DNA of 64,000 nucleotides from Candidatus Competibacteraceae bacterium (GTDB lineage: Bacteria; Pseudomonadota; Gammaproteobacteria; Competibacterales; Competibacteraceae), in NCBI GenBank assembly GCA_016713505.1, contig JADJPA010000001.1:1364001-1428000 (forward strand), in the 5' to 3' direction. Of the stretch, positions 52,834 through 64,000 are shown piece by piece (positions within the stretch are counted from its first letter, which is position 1; each line of letters begins with the position of its first letter). Made by a program: the position numbers and the translations under genes. Below the pieces are notes generated by a model that was given only the letters and a program-made list of their open reading frames with translations, had not been told where the DNA came from and searched no databases.

Positions 52834-55641
52834 TCAATACGCTTCAAAAGTGAATTGCGCCGATCCGATCATCAGGACATCGCCGGTTTCCAGCGCCAAC
52901 ACCTCGTTGGTCGCCAACCCGTGATGGCCAACCCGCACCGCGCCCGGTTCGGCCAGATTCTGAATCCAGTACATGCCCTCCCGGAATAGCAGTTCGGCAT
53001 GATGGGGCTTCACGTCTCCGGCCTCAATGCGCAGGCCCGCTTGCGGGGAGTTGCCCAACGATACCCATTTCGGCAGGTAAAAATGCACCACCTGCCGGCG
53101 CGCGGCATCCTCGCGCTCGAAGCGGGCATACAGCAAGGAGCCGGGATTGCCGACTCCGTTGAGCTGGGCCACTCGATCCTGAACGCGCAGCAAGTTCAGA
53201 TAGCGCTCGCGCAAGGATTTGCGCAAGTCATCAGCGCCGGCTTGCCGGTCTCGCTGACGCAGTACCTCGACTAGATCAAGCAAATAGCGACCGAACTTCT
53301 CGCGCGGTTGCCGGGGGTCCCAGTGGGTCGGGGTGCGCTCCCATTTCCGGTCCCAGGCCAACACCAGTTTCAACCGGTACAGATCGCAAATATCCACGGT
53401 ATCGTCCGATTCCAGGAACTCCCAACACCCGCGCGGCAAGCGCTGGCCGTTGCGGCCGGTATAAGTGTGTCCCACATCGCTGGCCGGCATGACCGCCAAC
53501 TGATCGCCGAGCGCGCAAATCACGCAATGCAGCCGGGAAATCCGAGTGTATTTCGGAACAAACCCCAGGGTGAAATCCCCAAACCCGGTACCGGCGGTCG
53601 AACTGTGGCGGCCGAAGACCATGAAGGGCCGGGATACCAATTCGATGCGCCCCGGCGCTTGCGACGGATCGGCGGCCAACAGTAGCGCGCGCGTCAGCGG
53701 CGTACCGCGACTGAGCGCATGATCGGTCGCGGTACGCAGGCTGTCGGTGCGCGCCTTGTCGGCGCGTAATTCGAGCGGGTAGGTACAGACCAGATTGTCG
53801 CCATCGTCCTTGGCGCGACCGGCGGCGCCCTCGCTGGACGGGGAGTCGGCCCACAACCAAGCGCCGGATGACGGCCCGGCCGTCAGGGGTTCCGGCCAAA
53901 AACGCTCGTTCTTTTCAGAAGGGCTGTCCGCGCGCTTGTCAGGGCGCGTCCGGCCCGGAAAGTCGAGCCGCACCTGGGACCGACTGTCGTAAGCCGTCCA
54001 TTTACCTCGATGGTCGCACAGATCAAGTTCCAGCCAGAGCGTGGTTTGCGCCGAATCGCTGAGGGGATAACGATAGTTCAGATAAACGAGCTGGGCATCT
54101 CGCCCGTCCAGCAACCGCAGCGTCGGGAGCTTCCCGTCGTTGGCGAACACCAGATCGGTACTGCGCAAACGCAAGCGAATCTCCCGATACAACCACCAGG
54201 TGGGATTGAGCAGCAGCACGCACAGCACGCCGTCTTGTCCCGGCAACGCATTGACGGCGGTCGCCAGCCCCACGGAGATAGGTTGCTGGGTTTCCCCCAG
54301 CCGCGCGATCCGTTGTCCGAATTCGGGCAATCGAGCGGGTTCTCCACCCTGCGCCAGCCGAAGATAGCGGTTTCGAAAATAACGCAGCGCCTCTTGATCC
54401 CGTAAATCTTTACCCTCTAACTTACCAGAGAGTTCGTCCAACAAGCGCACGAATTCATCCAGCGGAGCCGGCGCGGGCGAAGCGGCCAATGCAGTCGGCT
54501 GCTCTGGCCCAGGCAAGGCCACTGTACCGTCCATATCGGCCGCCCGGATCGCCTCGGCAAGGAGGGTCGCCGCCCGAGTCTCATTGCTTGCCAGGAAGGT
54601 GACCGGATCGGCCGACGGCCCCAGCGGACGAAGGACGGTCGAGTCGAGCGCCGTTGCTTCGACGGGCTCCGCTACGCCCGCCGGGGTTTTAGCCTGCATC
54701 GCTTTTTCGTCGTAATCGAACGAAAAATCGAATTCCGATAAATCCAGGTCGAAATCGACGGCGTTCGAGCTGGCCGATGGCAGTCCGAGTATAGCCTCGC
54801 TATCTCGGCCGCCCGGAGCAGCACCCGTCACCTTGGACTGCTCTCCCAAAAAGCAACTCTGAGCGGCTTCATCCACCAATTCCGGCGTGATTTCCCGCTC
54901 CGATTGCAAGCTGGCCAGCAGCAGGACCGTATCGCACAAGACCGCGATGGCGCGGGGTATACCTTTGCAATAAAACCGGATCTGCTCGACGGCGGCGGGA
55001 GATAGCAAGGTGCTGCCCGCATGGCCGGCGACCTCAAATTGATGGGCGATAAACAGCTCCGTCTCCAGATCGCTCAACCGTTCGAGCCGGCACCGAACCC
55101 GAATGCTATCGCGCAGCGGCCGCAATTCCACCCGGTCCAAGCGGCCGTCCATTTCCGGCAAACCCACCAGTACGACCTGAAGGCGCTGGTTGGGGATGGT
55201 TGGCGTTTCCACGAAGTCCCGCAGGCGGAGCAACACTTCATCGGGCAAATGCTGGGCATCGTCGAGCAACAAGGCGATGGCGCGGTTCCGGCGCGCCTGG
55301 GCAGCCAGCGCATCCAGCAGCAACCGCGGTCGTTGATCGGGGTCCAAACCGTCGGTCGGCAGTTCGAGGCTGGCGGATAAGTAATTGAGAATGTCGGGAA
55401 AATCGAGATTGGCGTTGCCCAGCAGAACGAACCGGACATCGTCCGCTTCCTGCATGCAGCGTCGTAATACCAGGGTCTTACCGACCCCGGCCTCGCCGGT
55501 CAACAGGATAAAGCCGCGGCGTTCTCGGATACCATCTAGAATGTCGGCGCAAGCCCCATCGAAATTAGCATTTCGGTAATAGTCTTTCGAATCCTTCGGC
55601 TTGAAGGGTTTGCTATTAAAACCGAAGTAGGCGGTATACAT
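52834..55641 (-). CDS. ExeA-type ATPase fused to two FHA domains
   Basis: A 935-residue protein. The N-terminus (YTAYFGFNSKPFKPKDSKDYY) and AAA domain (Walker A GEAGVGKTL, ~49-57; Walker B ALLLDDAQHLPDEVL, ~123-137) match ExeA/MshM ATPases of type II secretion and pilus-related systems. Residues ~270-650 are a long variable stretch with acidic and Pro/Ala-rich parts. Two FHA-like domains follow: ~670-758 (FGRHSS...ISRLHCVIC, all key residues present) and ~858-935 (LGNSPQ...HHAELLF, degenerate). FHA domains bind phospho-threonine. It stands alone with a GAGGAGAGG ribosome site and no peptidoglycan-binding domain. The role is unknown. Confidence 0.8.
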   Translation of the reverse strand: MYTAYFGFNSKPFKPKDSKDYYRNANFDGACADILDGIRERRGFILLTGEAGVGKTLVLRRCMQEADDVRFVLLGNANLDFPDILNYLSASLELPTDGLDPDQRPRLLLDALAAQARRNRAIALLLDDAQHLPDEVLLRLRDFVETPTIPNQRLQVVLVGLPEMDGRLDRVELRPLRDSIRVRCRLERLSDLETELFIAHQFEVAGHAGSTLLSPAAVEQIRFYCKGIPRAIAVLCDTVLLLASLQSEREITPELVDEAAQSCFLGEQSKVTGAAPGGRDSEAILGLPSASSNAVDFDLDLSEFDFSFDYDEKAMQAKTPAGVAEPVEATALDSTVLRPLGPSADPVTFLASNETRAATLLAEAIRAADMDGTVALPGPEQPTALAASPAPAPLDEFVRLLDELSGKLEGKDLRDQEALRYFRNRYLRLAQGGEPARLPEFGQRIARLGETQQPISVGLATAVNALPGQDGVLCVLLLNPTWWLYREIRLRLRSTDLVFANDGKLPTLRLLDGRDAQLVYLNYRYPLSDSAQTTLWLELDLCDHRGKWTAYDSRSQVRLDFPGRTRPDKRADSPSEKNERFWPEPLTAGPSSGAWLWADSPSSEGAAGRAKDDGDNLVCTYPLELRADKARTDSLRTATDHALSRGTPLTRALLLAADPSQAPGRIELVSRPFMVFGRHSSTAGTGFGDFTLGFVPKYTRISRLHCVICALGDQLAVMPASDVGHTYTGRNGQRLPRGCWEFLESDDTVDICDLYRLKLVLAWDRKWERTPTHWDPRQPREKFGRYLLDLVEVLRQRDRQAGADDLRKSLRERYLNLLRVQDRVAQLNGVGNPGSLLYARFEREDAARRQVVHFYLPKWVSLGNSPQAGLRIEAGDVKPHHAELLFREGMYWIQNLAEPGAVRVGHHGLATNEVLALETGDVLMIGSAQFTFEAY

Positions 55642-56105
55642 GCCCCTCTCCTCGTCCCGAAGGCCATCGCACGATCAAACACCTCCGAGAAACTTCCAGT
55701 AATGCCCCGACATGGTTGGCCATGCCGAGTTCGAATCCAGATTTCTCCAACACCACAGCCAGCGGCCTCCCTTTGTTTTCCATACCTTATCCGGCCTGCC
55801 CGACGCCGTTGCCCCGTAACTCCCTAGCGAGATCCGCCCCAGCTCTCAAAAGCCAGCAGAGCCAGACCACGCTTCAGGGGTGACGCGCAAAGTCACCGCA
55901 GGCGCAGGAATTGAGAACACTAAAACCGACCGGTTGCCGTTGCTTTACACGCCCTGACACAGCGCCTCAAGGAACCACTCTCTAAAGCAGCCCTAAATTT
56001 ATTTAGCAACTTTAATGCCAGTCAATCCCTCCACTCCCCGCGCGCTGGCGGCGCCTGAGGTTTGCCGGCTTTTGATGCTATCGAACGGCGCCGGCTCCCG
56101 CCGGG
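55642..56105. other. Intergenic region upstream of the ExeA-FHA gene
   Basis: About 460 bp between two minus-strand genes. It carries one 55-codon minus-strand frame (55783-55616, MENKGRPLAVVLEKSGFELG...) that overlaps the start of the ExeA-FHA gene in another frame; there is no other support for it. Otherwise I see no gene, repeat or RNA. Confidence 0.4.
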
Positions 56106-58634
56106 TCAGCGCACGCTGGCGCTCTTGATTGTGAAGTTCTGCAAGCTTTCTTGCCAGATAACGCCGACGCTGTCGCCATTTTTAGGAAAGTCCTTTAGCT
56201 GATAGCTCCCGCTCAGCCCCCGTATAAAATCCCCCCCCAGGGTCACGACCGTGAAAGTAGCCCGACCCAGTTCGAGGCCATCGGCCAACGCCCGCGCCGT
56301 ATGCTGACCGTCCCCCAAGACGTTGGTGTTGAACAGCAACCCCCAACCGTTATCGGCATCGCCGCACGTTCCGCTGGTATCCAGGCGCTCCGTCCCGTAG
56401 CCGGCTTGCCACGGCGAGCCATCGATTTCGACATCCACCCGCTTGATAGCCACGCCGGGCTGACAGGTCCATCCCGAAAAAATAGTAATACCGCTTTGAT
56501 ACGAATCCGGTTGGGGATTTTCCAGATAGCCCAGTCGGCCCACCGCCGCCGGCGCCGCGGAAACCGCACCGACGGCGCTCGGCAACGGTTGCAATTCTGG
56601 AACGGCCCTTTGCTCGGCGGCCGCGGGCGCATGCTGATTCTGGCGGGCGCTGGCGGGCACGTTACGAGCGCTGATGACGAAATTCTGTAAGCTCTCCTGC
56701 CAGCGGATCACGACGTTTTGACCGCTCTTGGGAAAATCGGGAAGCTGATAAGTGGCGCTGGCGCCGCGCAGGAATTCGGTCCCGAGCGTGGTGACCGTGA
56801 AGCTGGCGCGACCGATCTCGTACCCGTCGGCCAGCGCCCGCAGCGAATGGCTACCAGTACCCAAACGATTGGTATTGACCAACAAGCCAAAACCGTTATT
56901 CGTATCGCCACAAACGCTTTGCGTATCCGTGCGCGGAGTGCCATAGCTGGCTCGCAGCACGGTGCTTCCATCGATCTCGATAGTGACCTGCCCGATTTCG
57001 GGCGCGTCTTGGGCCGCGCCTGGAACGCAGGCCCACCCAGAGACTACGGTAATGCCGCTTTGATACGAACCCGGTTGGGGGTTGTCCAGAAAACCTATTT
57101 TCTTATTTTCAAGCCATTTACCAAGGCCGTTATCATAACCGGTTTGCAAACGGCCATAAACCGCATAGGCATCATTGCAGGTGCCGCTGCCGGCCGTCAG
57201 CGTACCCACTAAATAAGCGTTGTCCTTGAAGACGCCCGAACCGCTGCTGCCCTGTTCGGTAAACCCTTTATCGATGAACATCCTGAAATAGGTTCCGTCC
57301 GAGCTAGGATTGCAAACGACTTGATCGCCCGTGGTTTTAAGGCATTGATAACGGCTTTGCGAGGCGCCGAAGCTGATTTTCTTCCAATCGCCTTCGGGAT
57401 GATGGATGGCGGTATAGCGGTCCCCTTCCGCATCCCAATTCCAGCCCGCATAAACAGCACCGGCGGGCGGTTGTTCGTTAAGGCGTAGCAATGTCATATC
57501 GTTATTGGCATAGGTTTCCAGCACGCTCGCGCCGCCAGAACGAAACTGTGTGTTGGCGGACTGCGAAGAGCTGTTGCAAGAAGCTGATTCATAAAACCAA
57601 ACCGTTTCCAGGGACGATGCTTCGGCCGCGGTTGACACACAGTGGCGGGCGGTCAAAAAAAAAGGGATCTTGGAATTGGCTCGATCCGCCAACAAAGTCC
57701 CGCTGCAAAGCCCCGTATACGTCCCTGACGTGAAAACCATCTTGGCGACCGCATTGGAAATGTCGTCGCCATTTTGGCTGAGGGTGCTGTAGCAATTGAC
57801 ATCCAAATTGCAGCGCGCGGCGGCGGCAGGCAGAAAGCTGCTTGATTGTCTGGGGTCGACGGTTAAATGCGATACGGCATCAATTTCCAAGTCAACCTCA
57901 TTCAAATCAGCTCGCGACCGTACGCGAACCTCCACGACCGCCCGATCTCCCTCCAACGTCGGCGACCAATAAACCTCTGGGTTTTCACCCGCATTGACTC
58001 CAGCGCTTTGATTGGTGCTGACGAGTTGTACTATATGCTTGGCGCTTATTCGGTAGGCACGCCCTTGGCCGACCCGACCCGAATAGAAGCGCAATTCTCC
58101 AGTTGCCGGCAATCCGCGCACCCGCAGGCCCACGCGCAGAGCCGCCGCGCCGGGCGAAGTGACTTGAAGGCGCGCGATCTGCTCGCCGCCCGCCTGAGCC
58201 TGCCACCGCCAAGATTGGGAAACCGCCAGCGACCGTTCCAGAAAATCCGCGATACGGCGGTTAAAGCCGATCTTGGAAGGACCTCCGTCTGATTTTTTCG
58301 ACGCCATCTGCTCGACTGTTACCGATGCAGGCGGTGGCAAATCGAGACGGAGGATCGAAAGAGTCGCTTCTCCCGCCCGAGCGGCTTGAGTCTGAAACAG
58401 GGTATTGGGGATTTCTTCAACGATCCGCGATGGCTCGACCTGGGGTTGATAGCGCTGGGGTGCCACCGGACGCTGGAGAACGGCTGAGTTTGGCTGAGAC
58501 GGCTGCTCTGGGAACGACGATTCGCCTGCCAGAGCCACACTTTCAAGCAGCATCCAGCCAACGATCACGACAGCGACCAACAAGCCGGCTAAAGGTGTCA
58601 AGCCGGCGACCACGGCGGCGATTAGTAAGCGCAT
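56106..58634 (-). CDS. Secreted trypsin-like serine protease with twin C-terminal repeat domains
   Basis: An 842-residue exported protein. An N-terminal signal/anchor helix (residues ~2-27) leads to a ~250-residue N-domain. The lysyl-endopeptidase-like protease domain has a triad of H331 (FLTARHCVS), D379 (YANNDMTLLRL) and S464 (EQGSSGSGVF), with Cys pairs that could form disulfides. Two ~140-residue repeats follow: residues ~514-655 and ~702-838. Each starts GFLDNPQP/GYLENPQP, has a YQSGIT motif with SGW and two Cys, and ends with a WQESLQNF segment. A Gln/Ala/Pro-rich linker joins them. The ATG at 58634 (AAGGGA upstream) is preferred to GTG 58655. Probably an extracellular or cell-surface protease; substrate unknown. 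Confidence 0.8.
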   Translation of the reverse strand: MRLLIAAVVAGLTPLAGLLVAVVIVGWMLLESVALAGESSFPEQPSQPNSAVLQRPVAPQRYQPQVEPSRIVEEIPNTLFQTQAARAGEATLSILRLDLPPPASVTVEQMASKKSDGGPSKIGFNRRIADFLERSLAVSQSWRWQAQAGGEQIARLQVTSPGAAALRVGLRVRGLPATGELRFYSGRVGQGRAYRISAKHIVQLVSTNQSAGVNAGENPEVYWSPTLEGDRAVVEVRVRSRADLNEVDLEIDAVSHLTVDPRQSSSFLPAAAARCNLDVNCYSTLSQNGDDISNAVAKMVFTSGTYTGLCSGTLLADRANSKIPFFLTARHCVSTAAEASSLETVWFYESASCNSSSQSANTQFRSGGASVLETYANNDMTLLRLNEQPPAGAVYAGWNWDAEGDRYTAIHHPEGDWKKISFGASQSRYQCLKTTGDQVVCNPSSDGTYFRMFIDKGFTEQGSSGSGVFKDNAYLVGTLTAGSGTCNDAYAVYGRLQTGYDNGLGKWLENKKIGFLDNPQPGSYQSGITVVSGWACVPGAAQDAPEIGQVTIEIDGSTVLRASYGTPRTDTQSVCGDTNNGFGLLVNTNRLGTGSHSLRALADGYEIGRASFTVTTLGTEFLRGASATYQLPDFPKSGQNVVIRWQESLQNFVISARNVPASARQNQHAPAAAEQRAVPELQPLPSAVGAVSAAPAAVGRLGYLENPQPDSYQSGITIFSGWTCQPGVAIKRVDVEIDGSPWQAGYGTERLDTSGTCGDADNGWGLLFNTNVLGDGQHTARALADGLELGRATFTVVTLGGDFIRGLSGSYQLKDFPKNGDSVGVIWQESLQNFTIKSASVR

Positions 58635-58655
58635 TTCTCGGTTCCCTTCAGTCAC

Positions 58656-58960
58656 ATGAAGCGATCATCGTACTACTACTTTCAAAAAAAGACAGGTAGG
58701 CACATCGGGAGCGGGCTGCTGTTTCAGTAGGTCCACGCTATCATGACCTGCCGTATCTCGCCCGCCACTTAACAGGCTTGCAGGCTCAAGGCGCGGGGCT
58801 CGAAATCCATCAAACCTTGTAAGGAAACGCTGGCGCATCCAGCACTCAATCCATCACGCATCCGATTCTGGACTTCACACAGTGGCTTCATGTTTAATCA
58901 CAATCAGCCAAAACCGCGCGTCATTTTTGTCTCGACCCAACTTCACCCCACCCAACAGCT
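58656..58960. other. Intergenic region, no supported gene
   Basis: About 305 bp between the divergent protease and PHA-system genes. It presumably holds both promoters; I see no clear boxes, repeats or RNA gene. Confidence 0.4.
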
Positions 58961-59254
58961 ATGTCTCATATCGACATTCATCGCCTTCATGAACTTACTC
59001 CCGAACAAGCGCGTGAAGCGGCGGAAACACTTATCGCACAGCTGTCCGAGCGTTACGAGATCGATTATCACTGGCAGGGCGATTCGCTACATTTCGAGCG
59101 GGCCGGTATCAGCGGACAAATCGACTTGGAGCCAGGTTCGATTCGGATCAACGCCCGGCTGGGATTTCTACTGGCGCCGATGAAATCCCTGCTGGAGCAG
59201 GAAATCCATCGTCAATTGGAGCACGCGTTTTACGCTCCGCCCGCATCGAGCTAA
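58961..59254 (+). CDS. Polyhydroxyalkanoic acid system family protein
   Basis: A 97-residue protein of the PHA-granule-region family: MSHIDIHRLHELTPEQAREA, then ETLIAQLSERYEIDYHWQGDSL, RAGISGQIDLEPGSIRINARLGFLLAPMK and EQEIHRQLEHAF (each shown in part). Such proteins occur with phaC/phasin genes and are linked to PHA storage; no activity is known. The nearby acyl-CoA ligase is consistent with lipid/PHA metabolism but not proof. Confidence 0.82.
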   Translation: MSHIDIHRLHELTPEQAREAAETLIAQLSERYEIDYHWQGDSLHFERAGISGQIDLEPGSIRINARLGFLLAPMKSLLEQEIHRQLEHAFYAPPASS

Positions 59255-59445
59255 CAGGCCCCATCCGGTTGGTGTTGCTTTGCAAAATAGATAACCGAGC
59301 TGCAGGGATGGCTCCGTTGCGCTGAAGTTATTGGTGGCGCAACCGACCGAGTGGCCAGATCCCTAATGAAATCAGAAGCGCATACCCAATTTCAAAGCGG
59401 AAGTTCCGACCTGGCTCATCCAGAGATTTAACAGACAGCAACAGC

Positions 59446-61482
<2,037 letters not shown>

Positions 61483-61631
61483 GGGATCGGGGTTTTTTTA
61501 CCAAAGCATTCCAGAGCTTCTGGCGATTCTAGCCAGAATCGCCGGCGATTATCCCAACCTCGTGGAAGTGCTTCAATGGCCGATGCCAGCCGAAGTCGCT
61601 GCTCGAATCAACCGCAACTGACAGAACGAAC

Positions 61632-61663
61632 CCCACAAAACCGCCGACAACCGCGCTGTCGGC
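61632..61663 (-). terminator. Probable terminator after the acyl-CoA ligase
   Basis: On the minus strand GCCGACA (61663-61657) and TGTCGGC (61649-61643) form a 7-bp stem with loop GCGCGGT directly after the ligase stop codon, followed by GGTTTTG. The T-run is short, so efficiency is uncertain. Confidence 0.45.
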
Positions 61664-63367
61664 TTAACGCAATTCGTGGCGTAGTACCTTTCCCGTGCTC
61701 GATTTCGGCAGATCGTCGCGAAACTCGATATGCCGGGGTATCTTGTAGGGAGCCAGTTGCTGGCGGCAACGCGCCAGAATAGTATCCGCCGACAACGCGC
61801 CATCCGGCTTGCGCACCACGCAGATTTTGACTGCCTCACCGGTTTTTTCATCCGGTATCCCGACGCAAGCCACCTCTAGAACGCCCTCGCAACCGCTCAC
61901 CACGTCCTCGATTTCGTTGGGATAGACGTTGAAACCGGACACCGTAATCATATCTTTTTTGCGATCCACGATGCGGACGAAACCTCGCTCGTCCATCGTG
62001 GCGATATCGCCGGTCAACAACCAACCATCGCGCAGGATTTGATCGGTTGCGCCGGGCTGCTCCCAGTAACCGAGCATCACTTGGGGTCCGCGCACGCACA
62101 ATTCGCCCCGTTCGCCCGCGGCGACTTCGCCGCTGCCGGGATCGCGCAGTTGAATATCGGTGGAGGGTAGCGGCAACCCGACGCTGCCATTGAATTCGCC
62201 AAGATCGACAGGGTTGATACAAACCAGCGGCGAGGCTTCAGTCAATTCATAGCTTTCCAGCAGCGGGATTCCAGTCAAAGCCCGCCAGCGCTCCGCCACC
62301 GCCTGCTGGACCGCCGCACCTCCACCGATGGCCAGCTTGAGCGACCTGAAATCCAAATTCCTGAATTTTTCATTTTGCATCAGTGATTTGAATAATTCAT
62401 CATCGCCGGTGATGACAGTGAACTTCCAGCGCCGCATTTCAGCCGCGCACAGCGCCCCATCGCGCGGATTGCTCAGCAGCACGTTCAGGCCGCCGTGGCG
62501 GACGAAGCACAGGCAATTTAACGTGAGGTAAAAGATACGGTGCAGCGGGTGGACGGTGATGATGATTTCTTCGCCCTCGCGCAGCAGCGGGCCGACGAAG
62601 GCGACGCACTGTTCCATGTTGGCCACCATGTTGCGATGGGTCAGCATCGCCCCCTTGGGCAGGCCGGTGGTACCGCTGGTATATTGCAGAAAGGCCAAAT
62701 CCTCACCGCTTGGTTTGCCGGCGTTCAGCGAGCGACCGTTGCCTACAGCGAGCGCTTCTTTGAACGCGATGGCGTTCGACAACGCAGCCACCGGCGCTCT
62801 ATTCTTGATGCGCTCGATGAATAGATTGACAACCTTCGCTTTCCAATACGGCAAAAGATCGCCAATTTCGGTCACAAGAGTCGCCCCAATTTGAGTGTGG
62901 GCGATTAGGTCGGCCAAGCTCTGCGCCAAATTGGCAAGAATCACGATGGCCTTGGCGCCGGAATCTTTCAATTGATGTTCCAATTCGCGCGGCGCGCTGA
63001 GCGGATCGATGTTGACCACCACCAAACCGGCGCGCAGCACGCCAAACAGCGCCACCGGGTATTGCAGCAGGTTCGGCAGCATGATCGCCACGCGCTCGCC
63101 TTTCTCCAAGCCCAGCTCCTGTTGCAGATAGACCGCTAGCGCCCGGCTTTTTTGCTCCAGCTCGTTGTAGCTCATGCTGTAGCCCATGCTGGCGAAGGCA
63201 TGGCGGCGACCGAACTGACAGCAACTGCGCTCGAACACTTCGACCAGCGAACGATATTGATCGGGATTAATGTCCGCCGGCACCTTGGGCGGATAACTGT
63301 TCAGCCACACCTTTTCCACGAGAAAGCTCCAATCGAGAGAACGTTCGATATTATTAGGTTTGCTCAA
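61664..63367 (-). CDS. Long-chain acyl-CoA synthetase (FadD-like)
   Basis: A 567-residue ANL-family ligase that activates fatty acids with ATP and CoA. A3 motif FLQYTSGTTGLPKGAMLTH, GGGAAVQQAVAERW, the A5 region LLESYELTEASPLVCIN, WLLTGDIATMDERGFVRIVDRKKDMI (shown in part as TGDIATMDERG), GFNVYPNEIEDVV and the catalytic Lys in LPKSSTGKVLRHEL are present. Odd: A5 usually reads YGLTE, here YELTE. Ending and length match FadD. It could feed PHA or lipid pools. fadD-like identity is confident; acyl chain preference is not. Confidence 0.88.
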   Translation of the reverse strand: MSKPNNIERSLDWSFLVEKVWLNSYPPKVPADINPDQYRSLVEVFERSCCQFGRRHAFASMGYSMSYNELEQKSRALAVYLQQELGLEKGERVAIMLPNLLQYPVALFGVLRAGLVVVNIDPLSAPRELEHQLKDSGAKAIVILANLAQSLADLIAHTQIGATLVTEIGDLLPYWKAKVVNLFIERIKNRAPVAALSNAIAFKEALAVGNGRSLNAGKPSGEDLAFLQYTSGTTGLPKGAMLTHRNMVANMEQCVAFVGPLLREGEEIIITVHPLHRIFYLTLNCLCFVRHGGLNVLLSNPRDGALCAAEMRRWKFTVITGDDELFKSLMQNEKFRNLDFRSLKLAIGGGAAVQQAVAERWRALTGIPLLESYELTEASPLVCINPVDLGEFNGSVGLPLPSTDIQLRDPGSGEVAAGERGELCVRGPQVMLGYWEQPGATDQILRDGWLLTGDIATMDERGFVRIVDRKKDMITVSGFNVYPNEIEDVVSGCEGVLEVACVGIPDEKTGEAVKICVVRKPDGALSADTILARCRQQLAPYKIPRHIEFRDDLPKSSTGKVLRHELR

Positions 63368-63509
63368 CCGATTGTCGGATGTTCAGGCGCTTGCCTGAAT
63401 CATGCTCATCGACCTTTTCAGAGAGAAAGGTTTATAGCAATTGTTGCGCCAGGCGGCGACTTCGACAAGCCGGTCAGGTGTCGGCCGAACCCGGCGTGAA
63501 TGTGGGGCG

Positions 63510-64000
63510 TCAACCGCTCCGAAACATCACCAGATGATCGATGTCCAGGCGGATGCCGATCCGCTGTCCCGGCGCATGATCGTGATGGCTGGGCGCCAGA
63601 CACAGCAAGCGAGCGCCGCTGTCCAGTTTGAGGCCGTACAGAAAATCCGCGCCCCGGAACGCCCGATCCACTACCTCCGCTGTCAGCGGGCTGGCGTCAT
63701 CGTGGGTCACGTCGTCCGGTCGCACCAACACGTCCACCGGATCGCCCGGCGCGCAATCGATCAGCGGCACGCCATCGATATCGCCCAGTTCGGTGCAGAC
63801 CCGGCTGCCCTCCCCCATCCGGCCGGCCAGCAAAACGCCCTGGCCGATGAAGCCGGCGACGAAGCGGTCGGCGGGCCGATGGTACAGGTTGTAGGCGCTG
63901 TCCCACTGTAACAGCCGGCCTTGGTGCAACACGCCGATCTCATCGGCGAAGGCGAAGGCTTCGAACTGATCGTGGCTGACCAGCAGGCCACCGATGCCCT
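63510..64000 (-). CDS. ABC transporter ATP-binding subunit, C-terminal part (FbpC/PotA-like)
   Basis: The 3' end of an ABC ATPase; the start and Walker A lie beyond the window. Visible parts: GIGGLLVSHDQFEAFAFADEIGVLHQGRLLQWD (H-loop VSHD; quoted in part as LLVSHDQFEAFAFADEIGVL), YNLYHRPADRFVAGFIGQG, and the TOBE-like C-terminal domain (GDPVDVLVRPDDVTHDD, LVMFRSG at the end). The signature resembles ferric-iron or spermidine/sulfate importer ATPases (FbpC, PotA, CysA). The substrate is unresolved. It is convergent-neutral: same strand as the fadD-like gene, 142 bp upstream of it. Confidence 0.85.
   Translation of the reverse strand, partial: GIGGLLVSHDQFEAFAFADEIGVLHQGRLLQWDSAYNLYHRPADRFVAGFIGQGVLLAGRMGEGSRVCTELGDIDGVPLIDCAPGDPVDVLVRPDDVTHDDASPLTAEVVDRAFRGADFLYGLKLDSGARLLCLAPSHHDHAPGQRIGIRLDIDHLVMFRSG

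Noticed and set aside
55616..55783. A 55-codon minus-strand frame overlapping the start of the ExeA-FHA gene
   Set aside because: No ribosome site or family match; overlap with a well-supported start makes it unlikely.
61519..61543. 9-bp perfect inverted repeat GGCGATTCT/AGAATCGCC downstream of the zinc-ribbon gene
   Set aside because: A hairpin is possible, but no T-run follows, so it was not called a terminator.

Overview
This GC-rich window looks like a chromosome segment of a gammaproteobacterium that stores both glycogen and polyhydroxyalkanoate and can live without oxygen. The mix of GlgE/GlgC/GlgX glycogen genes, a PHA-system protein, a quinol:fumarate reductase with a rhodoquinone gene, and a Hyd-2 type [NiFe] hydrogenase with all its maturation factors resembles glycogen-accumulating Competibacteraceae-like bacteria. 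That placement is inference; no rRNA marker is present.

Layout. 0-6 kb: edge of a HyfB-like proton-pumping subunit, biotin genes bioC-bioH, comF, and phosphoglucomutase. 6-15 kb: a decayed sigma-factor tail, a HEAGH-motif membrane protein, two separated cobalamin genes (cbiA, cbiG), a second EF-G, and several DUF proteins. 15-21 kb: glgX, glgC and glgE on the minus strand. 21-26 kb: dapD, dapE, an aldo/keto reductase, a TSUP permease, a FUN14 protein and a LysR remnant. 26.6-31.4 kb: frdABCD, then rquA and a COQ10-like START protein. 31.4-37.1 kb: an AT-richer accessory island with two toxin-antitoxin modules, a HEPN-motif gene, a P-loop ATPase and attC-like sites. It looks like an integron cassette array without an integrase in view. 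37.2-52.8 kb: hybOABCD, a Crp/Fnr regulator, a cytochrome c, hupE and hypABFCDE, interrupted by a foreign-looking PstS-like gene. 52.8-64 kb: an ExeA-ATPase/FHA fusion, a large secreted serine protease with twin C-terminal repeats, a PHA-system protein, a zinc-ribbon/Pro-Thr-repeat/helical protein, a fadD-like ligase and the edge of an ABC transporter ATPase.

How it fits together. The Hyb hydrogenase can feed H2 electrons into the quinone pool. RquA would convert ubiquinone to low-potential rhodoquinone, and FrdABCD would use rhodoquinol to reduce fumarate. This makes a plausible H2- or carbon-storage-coupled fumarate respiration. The most interesting items are the frd-rquA-START locus, the attC-bearing cassette island and its undescribed genes, two slippery A-run reading-frame anomalies, the ExeA-FHA fusion, and a 24-copy hexanucleotide repeat encoding a Pro-Thr linker.
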